This document shows positions 43,878 to 52,377 of a stretch of DNA of 64,000 nucleotides, piece after piece. Each line of letters begins with the position of its first letter. Positions within the stretch are counted from its first letter, which is position 1. The notes beneath the pieces are model-generated. The model had not been told where the DNA came from. It searched no databases and saw nothing but the letters and a program-made list of their open reading frames with translations. Both the position numbers and the translations under genes were made by a program. This stretch comes from Dyadobacter endophyticus (lineage in GTDB: Bacteria > Bacteroidota > Bacteroidia > Cytophagales > Spirosomataceae). The stretch covers positions 372,001-436,000 of the forward strand of contig NZ_BMIA01000003.1 in the NCBI RefSeq assembly GCF_014641595.1, read 5' to 3'.

Positions 43878-44978
43878 ATGAGTGACGCATTACAAAAAAC
43901 CATTACGCTGTTATTATTAATTGCTTTGGGATTGTTGCTCAAAAGCAAATTCAAGAATAAAGACCAAACCAACGGCATCAAGGAGATTATCCTCTCCGTG
44001 GCGCTGCCCTCAACGATATTTATCTCTTTAATGAAGATCGACATCGATTCGTCGATGTTCGTCATCCCGCTCGTTACGCTTGTTTTCAACTTCCTGATGT
44101 TCTTTTCCGCACCGCTTGCATTCGCGTTATTTGGGATAGAAAAAAACAGCCCTACCGGTCGCACATTGATGATGCTCATTCCTTCCTTGGCGCCGGGTTT
44201 GTCGTGTTTTCCATTCATCGCGGAGTTTTTGGGTGAAAAAAGCCTCGCTATCGCGGCATTGGCAGATGTGGGTAACAAGTTTTTCGTACTCATTTCGCTT
44301 TACATTCTGGCGATGAATATGTTTCTCAAAAACAGCGACGACAAGGAGACCAAAATGGGCGGAAAACTGAAAAGCCTCTTTGCCAGCATGTTCCAGGAGC
44401 CGATCAACCTGCTTATTTTCGTCGCCATCATCCTGCTGAGCCTGGGCATCAATTACAGCTCGCTGCCGCCGGTCATCGTAGATATTTTTGATAAAACCAG
44501 TGCTATGATGACGCCGCTCGTATTGCTCTTCATCGGCCTGGCCGTGCAACTAAAAGAAGGGAAGAAGCGTATCGTTGCAAGTATACTGTTCTTCCGCGCG
44601 GGCATTACGATGCTCATCAGCGCGGGGATGATCTACGTCCTGAACATCAACGACCAGAACATGGTGTTGCTTTCGATCGTGATTCCCCTGAGCGCCGCCA
44701 GTTTCTGGCCCCTCGCCCACATTTCCGCGTTCAACCTGCGGGAAGATGCCAAGGCTATGCCGAAGGAGAAAAGAACATTTGATCTGGAACTGGCCGTGTT
44801 GTTACTTGCATTCTCATTACCATTCTCAACGATATTAATTTTAGCGATTTTGTCTTCGGGTTCGTTTTTCGCGCATACTTCCACACTCATTACCGCCGGC
44901 CTGGTGCTGATTTGCCTCGGCGCGGTACCGAATGTACTCAGCAAGGTATTCGTAAAAATGTCCAAGGCATCGTCATAA
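43878..44978 (+). CDS. AEC-type permease (auxin efflux carrier-like)
   Basis: This 366-residue protein has about ten hydrophobic helices arranged as two similar halves. The N-terminal half contains IALGLLLKSKFKN and EIILSVALPSTIFISLMKID, the conserved region of AEC permeases; the second half repeats with LRAGIT-like FFRAGITMLISAG and VIPLSAASFWPLAHISAFN. AEC members export or import malate, auxin and other small organic or amino acids. Following the exported aminotransferase, it could move the keto acid or amino acid product. The family assignment is by helix pattern and motifs, so it is moderate. Confidence 0.7.
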   Translation: MSDALQKTITLLLLIALGLLLKSKFKNKDQTNGIKEIILSVALPSTIFISLMKIDIDSSMFVIPLVTLVFNFLMFFSAPLAFALFGIEKNSPTGRTLMMLIPSLAPGLSCFPFIAEFLGEKSLAIAALADVGNKFFVLISLYILAMNMFLKNSDDKETKMGGKLKSLFASMFQEPINLLIFVAIILLSLGINYSSLPPVIVDIFDKTSAMMTPLVLLFIGLAVQLKEGKKRIVASILFFRAGITMLISAGMIYVLNINDQNMVLLSIVIPLSAASFWPLAHISAFNLREDAKAMPKEKRTFDLELAVLLLAFSLPFSTILILAILSSGSFFAHTSTLITAGLVLICLGAVPNVLSKVFVKMSKASS

Positions 44979-44988
44979 TCCAACCCAT

Positions 44989-45576
44989 ATGAAGGTCCTG
45001 ACCACCAGTATTTTTTCACTCCTGTCACTTACAGTCGTTGCCCAAACCGAGATCGCGTCCGTCAGCAGCATTCAGTCGCAGGCTACGATCCGGATTTCGA
45101 AGAGTACCAAGCGGTGTAAGTATTTCTCGGCCAATGCGCCGGTGACAATGGCCGACGGCAGTCTCAAATCCATCGCCGATGTACGCGTGGGTGAGCATGT
45201 AAAGACGTGCAAAGACGGCAAAACGACGAGCACGCAGGTGAGGCAGATCGATGTTTTCAACCAGCCGACTTCACCATTGACAGCCGTGTATTTACGCCCG
45301 GCGGAAGGTAATGCGACCTCCGGCTCACCGATCGTACCCGCTTTGTTGCTCGAAGCAACGCCGTACCACCTGGTTCAAACCAATCATGGAAGAAAACGGA
45401 TGAAAAAGCTGTCGAAAAAGGATATTCTTTACCATTATGAACCGTCCACGGGTATCGTGTCGTCCTGGAAAGTGGGCGCGGTCCAACAGAATGCGAGGCG
45501 GGTGAGTAAAGCCTACAACCTCGAGACGGTGGACGGCACTTACCTGGTCGATAATGTGATGGTTGCCAACAACTGA
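44989..45576 (+). CDS. Secreted stand-alone Hint (hedgehog/intein-type) domain protein
   Basis: This 195-residue protein has a signal peptide (MKVLTTSIFSLLSLTVVAQ) and then little except a Hint domain. Key features are the nucleophile-position Cys43 in KRCKYFSANAPVTMADGSLK, the block SIADVRVGEHV (61-71), the Hint TxxH motif in TPYHLVQTN (124-132), and the closing AYNLETVDGTYLVDNVMVAN with terminal Asn195. This matches intein/hedgehog autoprocessing blocks A, B, F and G, although His before the final Asn is Asn here. It has no obvious extein, toxin or cholesterol-binding part. A terminator follows. Its role is unknown. Confidence 0.75.
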   Translation: MKVLTTSIFSLLSLTVVAQTEIASVSSIQSQATIRISKSTKRCKYFSANAPVTMADGSLKSIADVRVGEHVKTCKDGKTTSTQVRQIDVFNQPTSPLTAVYLRPAEGNATSGSPIVPALLLEATPYHLVQTNHGRKRMKKLSKKDILYHYEPSTGIVSSWKVGAVQQNARRVSKAYNLETVDGTYLVDNVMVANN

Positions 45577-45601
45577 TCTTATTATTTGCTCAACAATCCG
45601 G

Positions 45602-45632
45602 TAAAGCCTCGTTCTCGGGGCTTTATTTTTTT
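45602..45632 (+). terminator. Rho-independent terminator after the Hint-domain gene
   Basis: TAAAGCCTCG (45602-45611) and CGGGGCTTTA (45616-45625) pair, with one G-T wobble, around a four-base loop, followed by seven T's. Confidence 0.85.
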
Positions 45633-45701
45633 GGTCTGCTTCGAAACCTTTTACGACCTTTGCACTTCATTTTTGAGCAGAACAAATACATTGCATATTC
45701 C

Positions 45702-46760
45702 GTGACGGCAAATACCGCTTCATCAACACCCCGCGAATTGGGTTTTACATTTCCGGCCGAATGGGCACCGCACCGCGCCACCTGGCTTACTTTCCCGCAT
45801 AACGACGCATCGTGGCAAGGAGATAAGCTGTCCAAAATGCGGCCGCAATACCTGGCATTCATCAAGGCGATCAGCCAGGGAGAAAATGTAGGGATAATCG
45901 CCAACGACGAAGCATTGAAGCAATTCATCACCGGCGAGCTAGTGAAAACGGGGATTGATCTTGCTAAAATCGAATTTATAGTAAAACCCACCAACGACGC
46001 CTGGTGCCGCGATCACGGTCCTTCTTTTGTGGTAAAACCGGAAACCGGCGAAAAAATGATCGTCGACTGGGGGCATAATGCCTGGGGCGGCAAATATCCG
46101 CCGTATGACGACGATAACCGGACGCCACGCGCGGTGGCCGAATACCTGAACCTGCCGGTCGTAAACCCGGGCATTATCATGGAAGGCGGTTCGGTGGAAT
46201 TTAACGGAGCGGGAAGCCTGTTAACGAGCAAATCATGCCTGCTGAACCCCAACCGTAACCCGCATTTGAACCAGGGCCAGATCGAACAGCTACTGTACGA
46301 TTACTACGGTATCGAGCAGGTTTTGTGGGTGGAAGACGGCATTGTCGGCGACGATACCGACGGGCATATCGACGATACGACACGTTTTGTAAATGAAGAT
46401 ACCATCGTGGCCTGCGTCGAAACCGACCGTAATGATGAAAACTTTGCAGTTTTGAATACCAACCTGCAAATGCTGAAAGAAATGCGTTTGCTGAACGGAA
46501 AGCAACCGAACATTATCGAGCTGCCCATGCCGAAAGCCGTCATTATCGACGATTTCCGCACGCCTGGCTCCTATGCCAACTTTTTGATTTGCAATGCAGG
46601 CGTTATCGTGCCGGTATTCAACAACCCGCACGACCAGATTGCGATCGATATGCTAGAAAAAGCATTTAATGGCAGGCAAATCATTCCGCTTTTGGCGACG
46701 GAGATCATCTGGGGACAGGGCAGCTTCCATTGCCTGAGCCAGCAGGAGCCGCTGATTTAA
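45702..46760 (+). CDS. aguA: Agmatine deiminase (peptidyl-arginine deiminase family)
   Basis: This enzyme converts agmatine to N-carbamoylputrescine. I choose GTG 45702 (352 residues); an in-frame TTG at 45660 would add 14 residues. Family motifs are FPAEWAPHRATWLTFPHNDA at the N-terminus, DAWCRDHGPSFVV, GGSVEFNGAGSLLTS, DDTDGHIDDTTRFV, and the catalytic Cys near the C-terminus in WGQGSFHCLSQQEP. The catalytic residues therefore appear intact. With AguB at 35472 it provides the arginine-agmatine-putrescine route. The gene is flanked by terminators on both sides and so is a single unit. Confidence 0.92.
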   Translation: MTANTASSTPRELGFTFPAEWAPHRATWLTFPHNDASWQGDKLSKMRPQYLAFIKAISQGENVGIIANDEALKQFITGELVKTGIDLAKIEFIVKPTNDAWCRDHGPSFVVKPETGEKMIVDWGHNAWGGKYPPYDDDNRTPRAVAEYLNLPVVNPGIIMEGGSVEFNGAGSLLTSKSCLLNPNRNPHLNQGQIEQLLYDYYGIEQVLWVEDGIVGDDTDGHIDDTTRFVNEDTIVACVETDRNDENFAVLNTNLQMLKEMRLLNGKQPNIIELPMPKAVIIDDFRTPGSYANFLICNAGVIVPVFNNPHDQIAIDMLEKAFNGRQIIPLLATEIIWGQGSFHCLSQQEPLI

Positions 46761-46765
46761 TATAG

Positions 46766-46803
46766 AAAGCCGGGAAGCCATTGATAAGCTTCCCGGCTTT
46801 TCT
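46766..46803. terminator. Bidirectional terminator between aguA and the converging lipoprotein gene
   Basis: A perfect 13-bp stem, AAAGCCGGGAAGC (46766-46778) and GCTTCCCGGCTTT (46788-46800), with a nine-base loop and T-rich flank, lies between two converging genes. Confidence 0.93.
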
Positions 46804-46804
46804 T

Positions 46805-47527
46805 TTACATATCCGGTTTCTTACGGGTAATAAGAACCTCTTCCAGCACATATTTCCTCGTAGCGGAAGCGCCATCATCCCATCTGAAATGTAACGACGG
46901 CTGCGCGGGGTTGGCATATGCCAGCACGTTGTCTATCAATACGGGCCGGTCGGTAAGCGTGATATTCCCGCCCGATTTCAACACCGTCAGATTGAATTTC
47001 TTGCTGCTTAGATTGAGCGTTACGATAATGGTATGCGAAACACCGGTGGGAATGTTGCCCAACACCTGCTCTCCCCCGGAAAAATTCGTCATCATACTCA
47101 ACTGCCCCGTCTCAGTAATAAACATTCGCGTGATCATCCCCGCCGAGCCATCGGTAACGTCAATGAGCATGCGCTCGCCCGAGCCCGAATGTGTGGCCGT
47201 GAACATAAACCACAGGGTCTGGGTAAAATCGGTAGAAATACCTTTAAATGACAGGAACTGATTATGGGCGGTAAGTCCGGGCGTGTTGATCTCCGTGAAA
47301 GTAAGCGATTTCTGACCGGCAGTAGCGGAGGCCGTCACCTTAATGCGTGGTTGCAGCTCGGTGCTGTACGTTATTTCGTCGCCCGTGGGGTCGCCGGGAA
47401 GGTTCTTGGCGGGAAGCGAACCAATTGTTTCACTTTCAAATTTTGACGTCAGAATTGTTGTCGTCTTGCATGAGGCTAATAACGTCGTTAGCAATAACGC
47501 ATGGAGAAAAAACTGGATGGTCTTCAT
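46805..47527 (-). CDS. Putative secreted lipoprotein with beta-sandwich (LamG/jelly-roll-like) domain
   Basis: This 240-residue protein starts at ATG 47527 (KTIQFFLHALLLTTLLASC), where a lipoprotein signal with Cys in LLASCKTT begins; the longer in-frame TTG start at 47578 lacks support. The mature part alternates strands (FLSFKGISTDFTQTLWFMFT, HTIIVTLNLSSKKFNLTVLK), similar in pattern to LamG/concanavalin-like folds that bind carbohydrate, but I cannot assign a family. It appears to be transcribed alone, ending at the shared terminator. Confidence 0.75.
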   Translation of the reverse strand: MKTIQFFLHALLLTTLLASCKTTTILTSKFESETIGSLPAKNLPGDPTGDEITYSTELQPRIKVTASATAGQKSLTFTEINTPGLTAHNQFLSFKGISTDFTQTLWFMFTATHSGSGERMLIDVTDGSAGMITRMFITETGQLSMMTNFSGGEQVLGNIPTGVSHTIIVTLNLSSKKFNLTVLKSGGNITLTDRPVLIDNVLAYANPAQPSLHFRWDDGASATRKYVLEEVLITRKKPDM

Positions 47528-47755
47528 AAGTGCATTGAGTTTGGTGTTTGCCAAAAGTAGCACCCTGATTACCTGCATTTCAGCGTATTTATACCCGCCT
47601 GATTATCCGGCTTTTGCTACGCATAAAAAGGGAAAACCCCGCATTCAGCCTTGTTACTGTTCTTCAAATTCATACCAGGGCACATTTGTATAATCTTCGC
47701 AATGCCATGCTATTAACCGTGAGCTTTGGGAGTGCAGTAGGTAACTTAGTACAAA

Positions 47756-48562
47756 TTACTCCGCATCCGCCAAATTTTCCCAATCGGCACGCTCGTGCAG
47801 GAATACATTGTAATCCACAAAGCCGCGGATGCCATCGACCCAGCCTTTTTCGCTATGCTGCCAAAACAACACGTGCGCGTCGGACGCGAGGTCGTTCAGG
47901 TGCGTGCGCGAGTAGCCTGCTAACCAGAGCGGGTATTCGTCGAAGTTGCCGGAAATGTATTTTTTATAATAATGCTCATTTACGTAAATAATGGGTTTCA
48001 CCCCGTAGTGCGCCTCTATGAGCGTTAGCCAGTTGCGGACACCTTTAATGATAATGTCGTCCGGCTTGCCGCCATTCACTTCCAGATCGAGCACAGGCGG
48101 CAGGTCACCCGCTTCCATTCTTACCTGGCCGATGAAGTTGTCTACCTGGCGGTCGGACATCACGCGCGGGTTATAGAAATGGTAGGCGCCACGCTTCATC
48201 CCGACCCTTTTTGCTTCGGCCCAGTTTCGCTTAAACTGCGTATCGAGGTGTGTTGCGCCTTCGGTGGCTTTGATATAGACAAAATCAATCCCCACATTTT
48301 CGGAGCGGGCGCTTTTGAGTTTATCCCAATTGATCTTCGCGTTATGGTGAGAAACGTCGATACCATGCACTTTGTAGCGTAATGGCAGTTTAATGCCGAA
48401 CTTGCTGATGAACTCCCATTGGTTTTCGTCCGTCCTGTCGTTCCACCAGATCAGCCCGCCAATTACGATCACAATAGCCCCGATAATGGCCCAGCCCTTT
48501 GCCGGGAGGGGTTTCAGATAATTTACTTTACTTCCCGAGGAGCGGGTTTTCTTTTTTGTCAT
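47756..48562 (-). CDS. Membrane-anchored glycoside hydrolase family 25 lysozyme-like protein
   Basis: This 268-residue protein starts at ATG 48562. A basic N-terminus and one transmembrane segment (AIIGAIVIVIGGLIWW, about 26-42) anchor it. The GH25 TIM barrel follows: VHGIDVSHHNAKINWDKLKS, FVYIKATEGATHLDTQFKRN, RGAYHFYNPRV and the active-site-type acidic pair in LPPVLDLEVNGG (Asp, Glu), then PIIYVNEHYY and the aromatic LFWQHSEKGWVDG. GH25 enzymes cleave the glycan strands of peptidoglycan, so a cell-wall remodelling role in the periplasm is likely. Confidence 0.93.
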   Translation of the reverse strand: MTKKKTRSSGSKVNYLKPLPAKGWAIIGAIVIVIGGLIWWNDRTDENQWEFISKFGIKLPLRYKVHGIDVSHHNAKINWDKLKSARSENVGIDFVYIKATEGATHLDTQFKRNWAEAKRVGMKRGAYHFYNPRVMSDRQVDNFIGQVRMEAGDLPPVLDLEVNGGKPDDIIIKGVRNWLTLIEAHYGVKPIIYVNEHYYKKYISGNFDEYPLWLAGYSRTHLNDLASDAHVLFWQHSEKGWVDGIRGFVDYNVFLHERADWENLADAE

Positions 48563-48635
48563 ACCCTGCAAAATTAAGAAAGATCGTTATTCCCGACATA
48601 CCGCCACTCATTTTCCCTGGTTACCATTCATGTAC

Positions 48636-48673
48636 TTTGCATTACATAGTACCTAGTATTGCCCATATATTTG
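48636..48673 (+). promoter_or_regulatory. Candidate promoter of the small secreted protein gene
   Basis: TATATTTG (48666-48673) matches the -7 consensus exactly, 46 bases before ATG 48719. A TTTG box lies at 48636-48639, but the 26-base spacer is longer than usual. Confidence 0.5.
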
Positions 48674-48718
48674 AATCAACAAAACGGAATTATTAGCCAT
48701 CTTTAAAACAACATAGCC

Positions 48719-49099
48719 ATGAAACCTTCAATTAAATCCATCGCAATGACAATGGTAATCGCTGCCACCTTCGCTTTCAACTCTTTCGCAGACGACAAGG
48801 AAAGCAAAAAAGCAGCCGCATTCGGAACCGGTATTTTCGCTTCGAACAGTGGTAAAATCCACGTCAATGTTGACAAATACACCGACAATCGGGCAGTGGT
48901 GCTGATCAGCAACAAAAGCGGAGAGGTCATGTATCGCGAAACGATCGACCGTAATACTGCCAAGTTCAGAAAAACCTTCAATGTGAAAGAATTGCCTGCC
49001 GGCACTTACACGATCGAGGTTTCTGCTAATGGTCAGAAAGCCGAAAAGGATTTTGAAGTAACCGAGATCCGCACCGAACGCCAGATTTCCGTCAAGTAA
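48719..49099 (+). CDS. Small secreted protein of unknown function (beta-rich, secretion-tail-like)
   Basis: This 126-residue protein has a signal peptide (MKPSIKSIAMTMVIAATFAF to SFA). The mature protein reads as a single small beta-sandwich, with KIHVNVDKYTDNRAVVLISN, GEVMYRETIDRN and ELPAGTYTIEVSANGQK. This sequence style resembles the type IX secretion C-terminal domains and DUF3244-like proteins of Bacteroidota, but here it is the whole protein. A strong terminator ends the gene, so it is a monocistronic unit. Confidence 0.8.
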   Translation: MKPSIKSIAMTMVIAATFAFNSFADDKESKKAAAFGTGIFASNSGKIHVNVDKYTDNRAVVLISNKSGEVMYRETIDRNTAKFRKTFNVKELPAGTYTIEVSANGQKAEKDFEVTEIRTERQISVK

Positions 49100-49118
49100 C
49101 CAGCCCTATCCAGTAAGC

Positions 49119-49153
49119 AAAATGGCCAGCTCCGACACCGGGCTGGCCATTTT
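49119..49153. terminator. Bidirectional terminator between small secreted protein gene and leuS
   Basis: A perfect 12-bp stem, AAAATGGCCAGC (49119-49130) and GCTGGCCATTTT (49142-49153), lies between converging genes. Confidence 0.93.
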
Positions 49154-49174
49154 ATTTTGTATTTCAATGCCAAA

Positions 49175-52036
49175 TCAGATCACTACGTTCACGATCCGCT
49201 TCGGCACTACGACTACTTTCTTGGCCGGCTTGCCTTCCATCCATTTCTGAACGGCTGCATCCGCCAAAACCTCTTTCTCGATTTCGGCCGGCGGCGTATC
49301 CAACGGGAATGTCAGCGAAGCGCGGACCTTTCCATTGATCTGTACCGGATATTCGAATACCGATTCCTGCACATATTTCGCTTCGAACACGGGGAACGCC
49401 GCTTTGGAAACCAATCCGGCCTCGTTACCCAGCGCAGCCCACAATTCTTCCGAAATGTGCGGCGCGTAGGGCGAAAGCAGGATTACCAGTTGTTCCAGCA
49501 CTTCTTTGCTCTGGCACTTCTGGCCGCCCAGTTCATTCACACACACCATAAATGCACTTACCGCCGTATTGAACGAGAAGTTTTCGATATCCTCGCCAAT
49601 CTTCTTGATCGTTTTATGCAGGGTTTTCAACTCCTCCGGCTTGGCAGGAACGTCTTTGACCTGCCACTGACCGGTTTCGGTATAGAACAAACGCCACAGC
49701 TTGCGGATAAAACGGTAGGTGCCGTCGATACCGTTGGTATTCCAGGGTTTCGCCTGATCCAATGGCCCGAGGAACATTTCGTACAAACGCAGGGTATCGG
49801 CCCCATAGCGCTCCACGATGTCGTCCGGGTTTACGACATTGAACTTGGATTTAGACATTTTCTCCACTTCCACGCCGCAGATATATTTCCCGTCTTCGAG
49901 GATGAATTCCGCATTCTCCCCGGAAATATCATGGCGGGTAGCCTTGAATTTCTCCACATCGAGCACGTCGTTTTCAACGATATTGACATCCACGTGTAAT
50001 GCAGAAACTTCGTATTGGGATTTCAAACCTGCGCTTACAAATACCGGCCTACTATAATCATCTCCTTTAACCCGATACACAAAATTGCTGCGTCCCTGGA
50101 TCATCCCCTGGTTGATCAGCTTCTTAAAAGGCTCCTCCTCCTGGACAAAGCCCCGGTCTTTCATGAATTTATTCCAGAAACGGCTGTACAGCAAGTGGCC
50201 CGTCGCATGTTCGGTCCCGCCGATGTACAAATCCACGTCTTTCCAGTAACCGATCGCTTCTTTCGACGCGAACTCATTTTCGTTTTTTGGGTCCATGTAG
50301 CGGTACCAGTACCAGCTGCTGCCCGCCCATCCCGGCATGGTGCTTAGCTCATAGCCGTTGCCAGAGCCGTGTTCCCAGCCTTGCGCACGGCCCAGAGGAG
50401 GCTCGCCGTTTTCCGTCGGCAGGTATTTATCGACTTCCGGCAAATTCAAAGGCAATTCGTTCAAGTCAAGCAAATAAGGTACCGGCTGGCCTTCGCTGTC
50501 GTTTTTGTAATAAACAGGCACCGGCTCGCCCCAGTAACGCTGGCGGCTGAACACCGCATCGCGCAGGCGATAGTTGATCTTCCCTTTCCCTATCCCTCTT
50601 TCTTCCAGCGAATCGATCAACTTTTGGGTTGCTTCTTTGTAAGTCAACCCATTGATAATACCTGAATTGATATATTTCCCGTCCTTCGTTGCGTCGGCCT
50701 GGGTTTCAGTCTCTTTTTGCGCGTCGAGGATCGGGATAATGGGCAAGTTGAAATGCTTCGCGAAGTTCCAGTCGCGCTGGTCGCCGGATGGCACGGCCAT
50801 CACCGCACCGGTTCCGTAGCCGGCCAAAACGTAATCCGCAATGTAAACCGGCACTTTCTCCCCGCTGAACGGATTGAGCACATACGCGCCCGTGAATGCG
50901 CCCGAAACGGTTTTGACGTCCGACATCCGGTCGCGCTCCGATTTCTTCTGCGTCATCGCAATGTACGCATCGATTTCCCCGCGCTGTTCCGCCGTCGTGA
51001 TCACATCCACCAGTTCATGCTCAGGTGCAATCACCATGAACGTTACACCGTAGATCGTATCGACACGAGTTGTGAATACTTCGATGTAGGGAGAAAGGGA
51101 GGAAGGGGAGGAAGGAGTATCCCCTTGTCCCTTTCCTCCATCCTCCCTTTCATCCCAAACTTGAAATTTGACCAACGCCCCAACAGACCGTCCGATCCAG
51201 TTACGCTGCTGCTCTTTCAATGACTCCGTCCAATCCACGGTATCCAGCCCGTCGATCAACCGTTGGGCATATGCGGTAATACGCATCATCCATTGGCGCA
51301 TTAGTTTCTGGATTACGGGGAAGCCGCCGCGCTCCGAAACGCCGTCTTTCACCTCGTCGTTCGACAATACCGATCCCAGGCCGGGGCACCAGTTTACGGT
51401 GGCGTCGGCCACGTAGGTCAGGCGGTATTTCAATGTCATTTTATATTTTGCCTCTTCCGACCATCCATTCCACTCTTCGGCGGTGAATGCAGGGGTATCC
51501 TCGTCGGCCGGCGCATTCACTTTCGCATTACCTTCCTGCGCAAACTTCGCAGTCAGCGTTTCGATGGGCTCTGCCTTGTCGGTGTCATTGTTGTACCAGC
51601 TATTGAACAGTTCGGAAAAAATCCACTGCGTCCATTTGTAATAGCCCGGGTCGGAAGTCCGCACTTCACGGCTCCAATCGTAGCTCAACCCGAGGTTTTT
51701 CAACTGCTCGATGTAACGGGTAATATTCTGCTCCGTCGTGATGGCCGGATGCTGGCCAGTCTGAATCGCATATTGCTCGGCGGGCAAGCCGAAGCTGTCG
51801 AAACCCATCGGATGCAGCACATTGAAGCCTTTCAGCCTTTTGTAGCGGGAATAGATGTCCGAGGCGATGTACCCCAGCGGGTGGCCCACATGCAGCCCCG
51901 CACCCGAGGGGTAGGGAAACATGTCCAACACATAATACTTAGGCAGGTCCGACTCGTTCGACACGCTGAATGTGCCGTTCTGCTGCCAGTAATCCTGCCA
52001 TTTTTTTTCTATTTCCCGATGACTGTACTCACTCAT
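49175..52036 (-). CDS. leuS: Leucyl-tRNA synthetase
   Basis: This 953-residue class I synthetase charges tRNA-Leu. The HIGH-type motif is in PYPSGAGLHVGHPLGY (about 37-52) and the KMSKS motif in VEKMSKSKFNVVNPDD (about 723). The editing (CP1) domain contains YIEVFTTRVDTIYGVTFMVI and the GTGAVMAVPSGDQRDWNFAK block. A stretch of about 19 low-complexity residues (within EDGGKGQGDTPSSPSSLSP) lies in the CP1 domain before YIEVFTTRVD. It is encoded by a purine/pyrimidine-rich palindromic tract, with no obvious counterpart in typical LeuS. The gene is single and divergent from the regulator at 52378. Confidence 0.97.
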   Translation of the reverse strand: MSEYSHREIEKKWQDYWQQNGTFSVSNESDLPKYYVLDMFPYPSGAGLHVGHPLGYIASDIYSRYKRLKGFNVLHPMGFDSFGLPAEQYAIQTGQHPAITTEQNITRYIEQLKNLGLSYDWSREVRTSDPGYYKWTQWIFSELFNSWYNNDTDKAEPIETLTAKFAQEGNAKVNAPADEDTPAFTAEEWNGWSEEAKYKMTLKYRLTYVADATVNWCPGLGSVLSNDEVKDGVSERGGFPVIQKLMRQWMMRITAYAQRLIDGLDTVDWTESLKEQQRNWIGRSVGALVKFQVWDEREDGGKGQGDTPSSPSSLSPYIEVFTTRVDTIYGVTFMVIAPEHELVDVITTAEQRGEIDAYIAMTQKKSERDRMSDVKTVSGAFTGAYVLNPFSGEKVPVYIADYVLAGYGTGAVMAVPSGDQRDWNFAKHFNLPIIPILDAQKETETQADATKDGKYINSGIINGLTYKEATQKLIDSLEERGIGKGKINYRLRDAVFSRQRYWGEPVPVYYKNDSEGQPVPYLLDLNELPLNLPEVDKYLPTENGEPPLGRAQGWEHGSGNGYELSTMPGWAGSSWYWYRYMDPKNENEFASKEAIGYWKDVDLYIGGTEHATGHLLYSRFWNKFMKDRGFVQEEEPFKKLINQGMIQGRSNFVYRVKGDDYSRPVFVSAGLKSQYEVSALHVDVNIVENDVLDVEKFKATRHDISGENAEFILEDGKYICGVEVEKMSKSKFNVVNPDDIVERYGADTLRLYEMFLGPLDQAKPWNTNGIDGTYRFIRKLWRLFYTETGQWQVKDVPAKPEELKTLHKTIKKIGEDIENFSFNTAVSAFMVCVNELGGQKCQSKEVLEQLVILLSPYAPHISEELWAALGNEAGLVSKAAFPVFEAKYVQESVFEYPVQINGKVRASLTFPLDTPPAEIEKEVLADAAVQKWMEGKPAKKVVVVPKRIVNVVI
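51089..51156. repeat. Imperfect palindromic purine/pyrimidine tract inserted in frame in leuS
   Basis: On the plus strand a G/A-rich left part is mirrored by a C/T-rich right part, with GAAAGGGAGGA (51093-51103) perfectly inverted as TCCTCCCTTTC (51141-51151). It encodes a low-complexity Gly/Ser/Pro-rich insert and differs sharply in composition from the flanking gene. Confidence 0.75.
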
Positions 52037-52377
52037 ATCGTGTTAGTTGTTATGTTTTTACCGGGCTACCGGTGTGCATATCCGCCCAGCATCCTGATTA
52101 TCAGAAGGTAAAGCTTTTGTTTATTTTCTGTTCTCGCAAATAAACCGCAAAAATAGCGTTTTTTGGTCGGATTAAGGTTGTCCGTCATATTATTAGGTCG
52201 CGATGACATGCGGGCGCCTTAAGGTGCACCTCCTCGCAACGATGCCGATCTGTGTGAACGGTCCCGTTTTTTTGTAATGCATGGATGCCGAATACAAGGC
52301 TATTTCTACTTTTGTGTTTCATTCGTTAAATTGCCTGTAAGCAAAATCGCACAAAATCAGGCTCATATATCAGCACT
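52037..52377. other. Divergent intergenic region, leuS / ScfR-type regulator
   Basis: These 341 bases hold no gene. TACTTTTG (52307-52314) is a -7-type promoter match for the regulator, without a clear TTTG partner at the normal distance. The central part (52200-52250) is GC-rich and contains GGGCGCCTTAAGGTGCACC, a partial palindrome; nothing else is recognisable. Confidence 0.5.

Noticed and set aside
47579..47755. Small open frames between the lipoprotein and lysozyme genes
   Set aside because: They are short, without recognisable motifs or signals, and look like chance frames in an intergenic gap.
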